NCBI RefSeq assembly: GCF_018494065.1
Contig: NZ_JABBFR010000012.1
Span: 1 to 64,000 of the forward strand
Direction of reading: 5' to 3'
Length of the DNA stretch: 64,000 nucleotides
From: Rosenbergiella gaditana
Lineage (GTDB): Bacteria; Pseudomonadota; Gammaproteobacteria; Enterobacterales; Enterobacteriaceae
Shown here one piece after another: positions 60,764-64,000 of the stretch (position 1 is the stretch's first letter; the number at the start of each line of letters is the position of its first letter). The notes beneath the pieces were generated by a model. It saw only the letters and a program-made list of their open reading frames with translations, was not told the DNA's origin and made no database searches. Both the position numbers and the translations under genes were made by a program.

Positions 60764-62125
60764 ATGAACGATAATAAAATGACCCCGCTCGAGTTGCGAG
60801 CAACTTGGGGATTGGGCACGGTATTTTCTTTACGCATGCTGGGTATGTTTATGGTACTACCCGTACTGACCACATACGGCATGGCTTTACAGGGCGCAAC
60901 GGAAGGTCTTATTGGACTAGCCATCGGTATTTACGGACTCGCACAAGCCATCTTCCAAATTCCCTTTGGATTACTCTCCGACCGCGTAGGGAGAAAGCCT
61001 CTTATTGTGGGCGGATTGCTAGTGTTTGTGATAGGAAGTATCGTTGCCGCGACGACCACCTCGATCTGGGGAATAATTCTTGGTCGAGCCTTACAAGGGT
61101 CTGGCGCTATTGCAGCCGCGGTCATGGCGCTATTGTCTGATTTAACCCGCGAGCAAAACCGCACTAAAGCGATGGCCTTTATTGGTATAAGCTTCGGGGT
61201 AACCTTCGCCATTGCTATGGTGCTCGGCCCTATTGTGACTCATCTCCTTGGACTACACGCTTTATTTTGGATGATTGCCGTGCTGGCGACGTTAGGGATC
61301 ATTATTACCCTATTAATCGTCCCTTCTACTACAGAGCATGTGCTAAACCGTGAATCGGGTATGGTAAAAGGCAGTTTTCGTAACGTTTTAGCCAACCCCA
61401 AATTACTCAAGCTGAATGCCGGTATTTTATTTCTGCACATTTTATTAATGTCGAGCTTTGTTGCGCTACCCGGAGAGTTTGAACAAGCGGGCTTACCTGC
61501 TGCCGATCATTGGAAGGTTTATCTTGTCACCATGCTGATCGCTTTTGTTGGTGTGGTGCCTTTTATCATTATTGCTGAAGTTAAACGCAAGATGAAGTTG
61601 GTCTTTGTTAGCTGCGTCGCACTATTACTCGTTGCTGAGTTAGTCTTATGGCAAGCTGGAGCCCATTTCTGGACACTGGTCATTGGCGTTCAACTCTTCT
61701 TCTTTGCATTTAATTTGATGGAAGCAATCTTACCATCGCTGATCAGTAAAGAGTCTCCTGCGGGTTATAAAGGCACCGCGATGGGAATCTATTCAACAAG
61801 CCAATTTCTCGGCGTTGCCATTGGTGGCAGTATGGGTGGCTGGGTTTTCCAACACCTAGATGCTCAAGCGGTATTTCTGTTGGGCGCAGTGATTGCTGGA
61901 GTGTGGTTACTTGTCAGTTTGACCATGCAAGAACCTCCCTACGTCAGCAGCCTTCGCGTGGTTCTCCAACACACTGGCAATACTGAGCTGCTTGAACAGC
62001 GATTACGTCAAGCACCAGGGGTAAGTAATGTACTGATTATTCCTGAAGAGCGGGCGGCTTATATCAAAATTGATAGCAAAACGACTAACCGCCAAGTAAT
62101 CGAAGCACTGATTGCGGCAAACTAG
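60764..62125 (+). CDS. yajR: MFS transporter YajR with C-terminal YAM domain
   Basis: An MFS protein of 453 residues: 12 helices plus a C-terminal ferredoxin-like YAM domain (from about 385, LRQAPGVSNVLIIPEERAAY). MFS motif A is GLLSDRVGRKPLI, between helices 2 and 3. E. coli YajR has a known crystal structure, but its substrate is not established. It lies next to cyoE, as in E. coli. Confidence 0.94.
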   Translation: MNDNKMTPLELRATWGLGTVFSLRMLGMFMVLPVLTTYGMALQGATEGLIGLAIGIYGLAQAIFQIPFGLLSDRVGRKPLIVGGLLVFVIGSIVAATTTSIWGIILGRALQGSGAIAAAVMALLSDLTREQNRTKAMAFIGISFGVTFAIAMVLGPIVTHLLGLHALFWMIAVLATLGIIITLLIVPSTTEHVLNRESGMVKGSFRNVLANPKLLKLNAGILFLHILLMSSFVALPGEFEQAGLPAADHWKVYLVTMLIAFVGVVPFIIIAEVKRKMKLVFVSCVALLLVAELVLWQAGAHFWTLVIGVQLFFFAFNLMEAILPSLISKESPAGYKGTAMGIYSTSQFLGVAIGGSMGGWVFQHLDAQAVFLLGAVIAGVWLLVSLTMQEPPYVSSLRVVLQHTGNTELLEQRLRQAPGVSNVLIIPEERAAYIKIDSKTTNRQVIEALIAAN

Positions 62126-62141
62126 TCCCCTCCCCTCTTGA

Positions 62142-62173
62142 CCACTTACCTGAAACTTATTCCAGGTAAGTGG
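62142..62173. terminator. Bidirectional hairpin between yajR and yajQ
   Basis: CCACTTACCTG-(10 nt)-CAGGTAAGTGG between the convergent stops. No T-run is seen. Confidence 0.6.
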
Positions 62174-62186
62174 TAGATAGTTAACA

Positions 62187-62678
62187 CTAATCGCGGAAGT
62201 TTTTAAACTGGAACGGTTGCCCCAAATTAGCGCCTTTCACTGTCGCCATTGCGGTTTGTAAATCATCACGGGACTTACCGGTTACGCGCAGAGAATCCCC
62301 TTGAATCTGGGCCTGCACTTTCAGCTTGGCATCCTTGATAACTTTAACGATTTTCTTGGCTATATCCGTTTCAATTCCTTTCTTCATCTTAATGTCTAGG
62401 CTCCAACTTTTACCACTGTGGGTAATTTCTTCGGGAACATCTAGCACCGCTCCTTCAATGCCGCGCTTTAGCATTTTTTCGCGTAAAATGTCGATAATTT
62501 GACGAACTTGAAAATCAGACTCACTGCTTACCGTAATAACTTCGTTCTTTTCATTGAGTGTCACTTCTGCAGTCACATTGCGAAAATCGAAACGAGTAGA
62601 TAACTCACGGTTCGCATTTTCTACAGCATTTTTCACTTCTGGCATTTCCACTTCTGAAACTATATCGAAAGATGGCAT
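62187..62678 (-). CDS. yajQ: Nucleotide-binding protein YajQ
   Basis: YajQ is a two-domain ferredoxin-like protein; relatives bind c-di-GMP and act with a LysR partner, and E. coli YajQ binds nucleotides. The protein is 163 residues: [51 protein letters not shown]. The ATG at 62678 has GAGGAGAAG upstream and fits the family; the longer frame to 62735 does not. Confidence 0.95.
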   Translation of the reverse strand: MPSFDIVSEVEMPEVKNAVENANRELSTRFDFRNVTAEVTLNEKNEVITVSSESDFQVRQIIDILREKMLKRGIEGAVLDVPEEITHSGKSWSLDIKMKKGIETDIAKKIVKVIKDAKLKVQAQIQGDSLRVTGKSRDDLQTAMATVKGANLGQPFQFKNFRD

Positions 62679-62777
62679 ATTTTCTTCTCCTCTTGAATCG
62701 TTGACATGCATAATACCGATCTGTAAAGACGACACAACTGTTCAGCAAAAAATGGCGAAGGATTGCGAGGGAATTTT

Positions 62778-63695
62778 ATGAGAATAACAATACTAGGCTG
62801 TGGTGCCCTAGGTCAGATATGGTTATCCGCTCTGTCAAGAGCTGGCCACGATATGCAAGGGTGGCTTAAGGTGCCACAACCACAGCTTCAGATAAAGGTA
62901 TTCACCCCTGAACAAGACTCTTTTAGTCACGTCATCACCGTAAACGATAGTCAGCACTTACAGCAGTGTGAGCTGCTACTCGTTACGTTGAAAGCACAAC
63001 AGTTACAATCGGGATTAACACCGCTTTTATCTTCGCTACCCGCTAACTGCCCTATTGTCTTAATGCATAATGGGCTGGGTGTTATGGATGATCTCCCCGC
63101 TCTCACTCAGCCCCTTTGCCACGCCGTTACCACACAGGCGGCCTATCGTACTTCAGTTGCTACACTGCATAAAGCTTGGGGAATCACCCAGCTAGGTCCT
63201 TTGAACCATGCTGCTAAATCGGTTAGTCATATTGCTGATGTGTTACATCAAGCCCTTCCCGATGTAGCTTGGTATGACGAGATTAAAATCTCAGCATGGA
63301 AAAAATTAGCGGTCAATGCGGTGATTAATCCTTTAACCGTAAAATATGACTGTCATAATGGACAGTTAATGAGTGTTCTCAACGAGGTGAATACGCTTTG
63401 TCGTGAGCTCGCAACGGTGATGAACCGTGAGGGGATCCATACCGACCCCCATCAGTTATTCGACGATGTCGTCAACGTCATCCAAAACACGTCGACTAAC
63501 ATCAGTTCAATGCGACAAGATATCCAAGCACACCGCTTAACTGAAATCGACTATATCAATGGCTATCTACTTAAACGTGCGCGCTGCTATGGGTTGACTC
63601 TTGCCCACCACACGGCTCTTTATCAATGGATTAAACAGAAGGAATCCGAATATGTCGGCGATGCCCTCAGTGCTACTCTGCCTCGCTCATGGTAA
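62778..63695 (+). CDS. panE: 2-dehydropantoate 2-reductase PanE
   Basis: PanE reduces ketopantoate to pantoate with NADPH in coenzyme A synthesis. The N-terminal Rossmann loop is ITILGCGALGQIWLSAL. The catalytic Lys is in EIKISAWKKLAVNAVINPL and the substrate Asn/Glu in the C-terminal helical domain (LTEIDYINGYLL). ATG at 62778 has GAGGGA 6 nt upstream and gives 305 residues (E. coli 303); the frame from 62763 is not needed. Its end overlaps the start of yajL. Confidence 0.95.
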   Translation: MRITILGCGALGQIWLSALSRAGHDMQGWLKVPQPQLQIKVFTPEQDSFSHVITVNDSQHLQQCELLLVTLKAQQLQSGLTPLLSSLPANCPIVLMHNGLGVMDDLPALTQPLCHAVTTQAAYRTSVATLHKAWGITQLGPLNHAAKSVSHIADVLHQALPDVAWYDEIKISAWKKLAVNAVINPLTVKYDCHNGQLMSVLNEVNTLCRELATVMNREGIHTDPHQLFDDVVNVIQNTSTNISSMRQDIQAHRLTEIDYINGYLLKRARCYGLTLAHHTALYQWIKQKESEYVGDALSATLPRSW

Positions 63696-64000
63696 TGATG
63701 CCATAGAAATCACCACTTTTTTAAGTCTACTGCCACGTGCCGGTATTACTGTTACCGTTGCGAGTGTAGAAGGAGACGGTGCGCTAACAATTCAAAGCGC
63801 AGAGGGGCTCACTTTTCAGGCCGACATCCCCCTCTGCCAAGCTGTCGATAAAGCGTCTGATTTACTTCTATTACTGGGGGGTAAAGAGAGTTGTGATACC
63901 TACGCGCGTAGCGACTTGGTAGTAGAATCGATGGCTCAATTTACTGCCACTCAACGTTATGTGGCTGCTATGAGCCATGTTGTACCGGGACTAATCGATA
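63652..64000 (+). CDS. yajL: DJ-1/PfpI-family YajL homologue (3' end outside window)
   Basis: The first 116 residues of a YajL-like protein (MSAMPSVLLCLAHGNDAIEI) lie in the window. It overlaps the end of panE by 44 bp, as in enterics. YajL is a DJ-1-type protein linked to oxidative and glyoxal stress. The nucleophile-elbow position, Cys106 in E. coli (VAAICAAPA), reads VAAMSHVVPG here, so the Cys is replaced by Ser108. The Glu of GNDAIEITT is kept. Sequence is otherwise strongly diverged. AAGGA upstream supports the ATG. Confidence 0.8.
   Translation, partial: MSAMPSVLLCLAHGNDAIEITTFLSLLPRAGITVTVASVEGDGALTIQSAEGLTFQADIPLCQAVDKASDLLLLLGGKESCDTYARSDLVVESMAQFTATQRYVAAMSHVVPGLID

Overview
The window is a chromosomal segment of a member of the Enterobacterales. 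From about 4 kb to the right end, the genes and their order closely follow the Escherichia coli 9-12 minute region: cysS-ppiB-lpxH-purEK, ybbO-cnoX-cueR, ybaP-ybaK-ybaL-gsk-hemH-adk-htpG-recR-ybaB-dnaX-apt-priC-rsmS, acrRAB-tomB-hha-ffs-ybaZ-ybaY-tesB-amtB-glnK-decR-queC-ybaV-ppiD-hupB-lon-clpX-clpP-tig-bolA-yajG-ampG-cyoABCDE-yajR-yajQ-panE-yajL. Base composition is moderate. The genus cannot be fixed from the sequence alone. An Erwiniaceae-like or other non-Escherichia enterobacterium fits the divergence of the proteins, but that is inference.

Region 1 (1 to about 3.7 kb) is a scrap-heap of mobile DNA. It holds the right end of an IS1-family element at the window edge, a two-gene cassette of unrecognised small proteins, the C-terminal stub of a tyrosine integrase, and a truncated IS1 insB in the same orientation as the first. 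It also holds a DUF943 membrane protein and a DUF3289 tail fused at the DNA level to the decapitated start of clcA. Region 2 (3.7 to 9.1 kb) holds a small Cys-rich protein, nhaA, an S66 (MccF/LdcA-like) peptidase, a serine-resolvase pseudogene with three separate lesions, a lipoprotein with two aspartic-protease motifs plus a PDZ-like tail, and a possible Tn3-type transposase remnant. Region 3 (9.1 to 23 kb) holds eptC, cysS, ppiB-lpxH, purEK under a PurR-type operator, ybbO, cnoX, a CueR promoter that drives a lone CopZ-like chaperone instead of the copper ATPase, ybaP-ybaK, a divergent LysR/PACE efflux pair, and ybaL.

Region 4 (23 to 46 kb) is a conserved housekeeping block. It covers nucleotide salvage (gsk, adk, apt), haem (hemH), chaperone (htpG with a clear sigma-32 promoter), DNA replication and repair (dnaX, ybaB, recR, priC), the AcrR/AcrAB pump with its operator, Hha/TomB, 4.5S RNA, and ammonium sensing and uptake (glnK-amtB with a sigma-54 promoter and NtrC-type sites). 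Region 5 (46 to 64 kb) has the protein-quality-control run hupB-lon-clpX-clpP-tig, then the cytochrome bo3 operon and yajR/yajQ/panE/yajL.

Compared with E. coli, many genes normally found between these landmarks are missing here: tesA-ybbAP, copA, fsr-ushA, aes, mscK, ybaN, mdlAB, cof and fadM. The chromosome therefore looks pared down but colinear. No CRISPR array, tRNA or rRNA gene was seen. I did not find a convincing new multi-gene system. The best candidates for something new are the unrecognised cassette at 249-1260, the bilobed aspartic protease lipoprotein, the CueR-CopZ locus without its ATPase, and a YajL homologue whose nucleophilic Cys is Ser.
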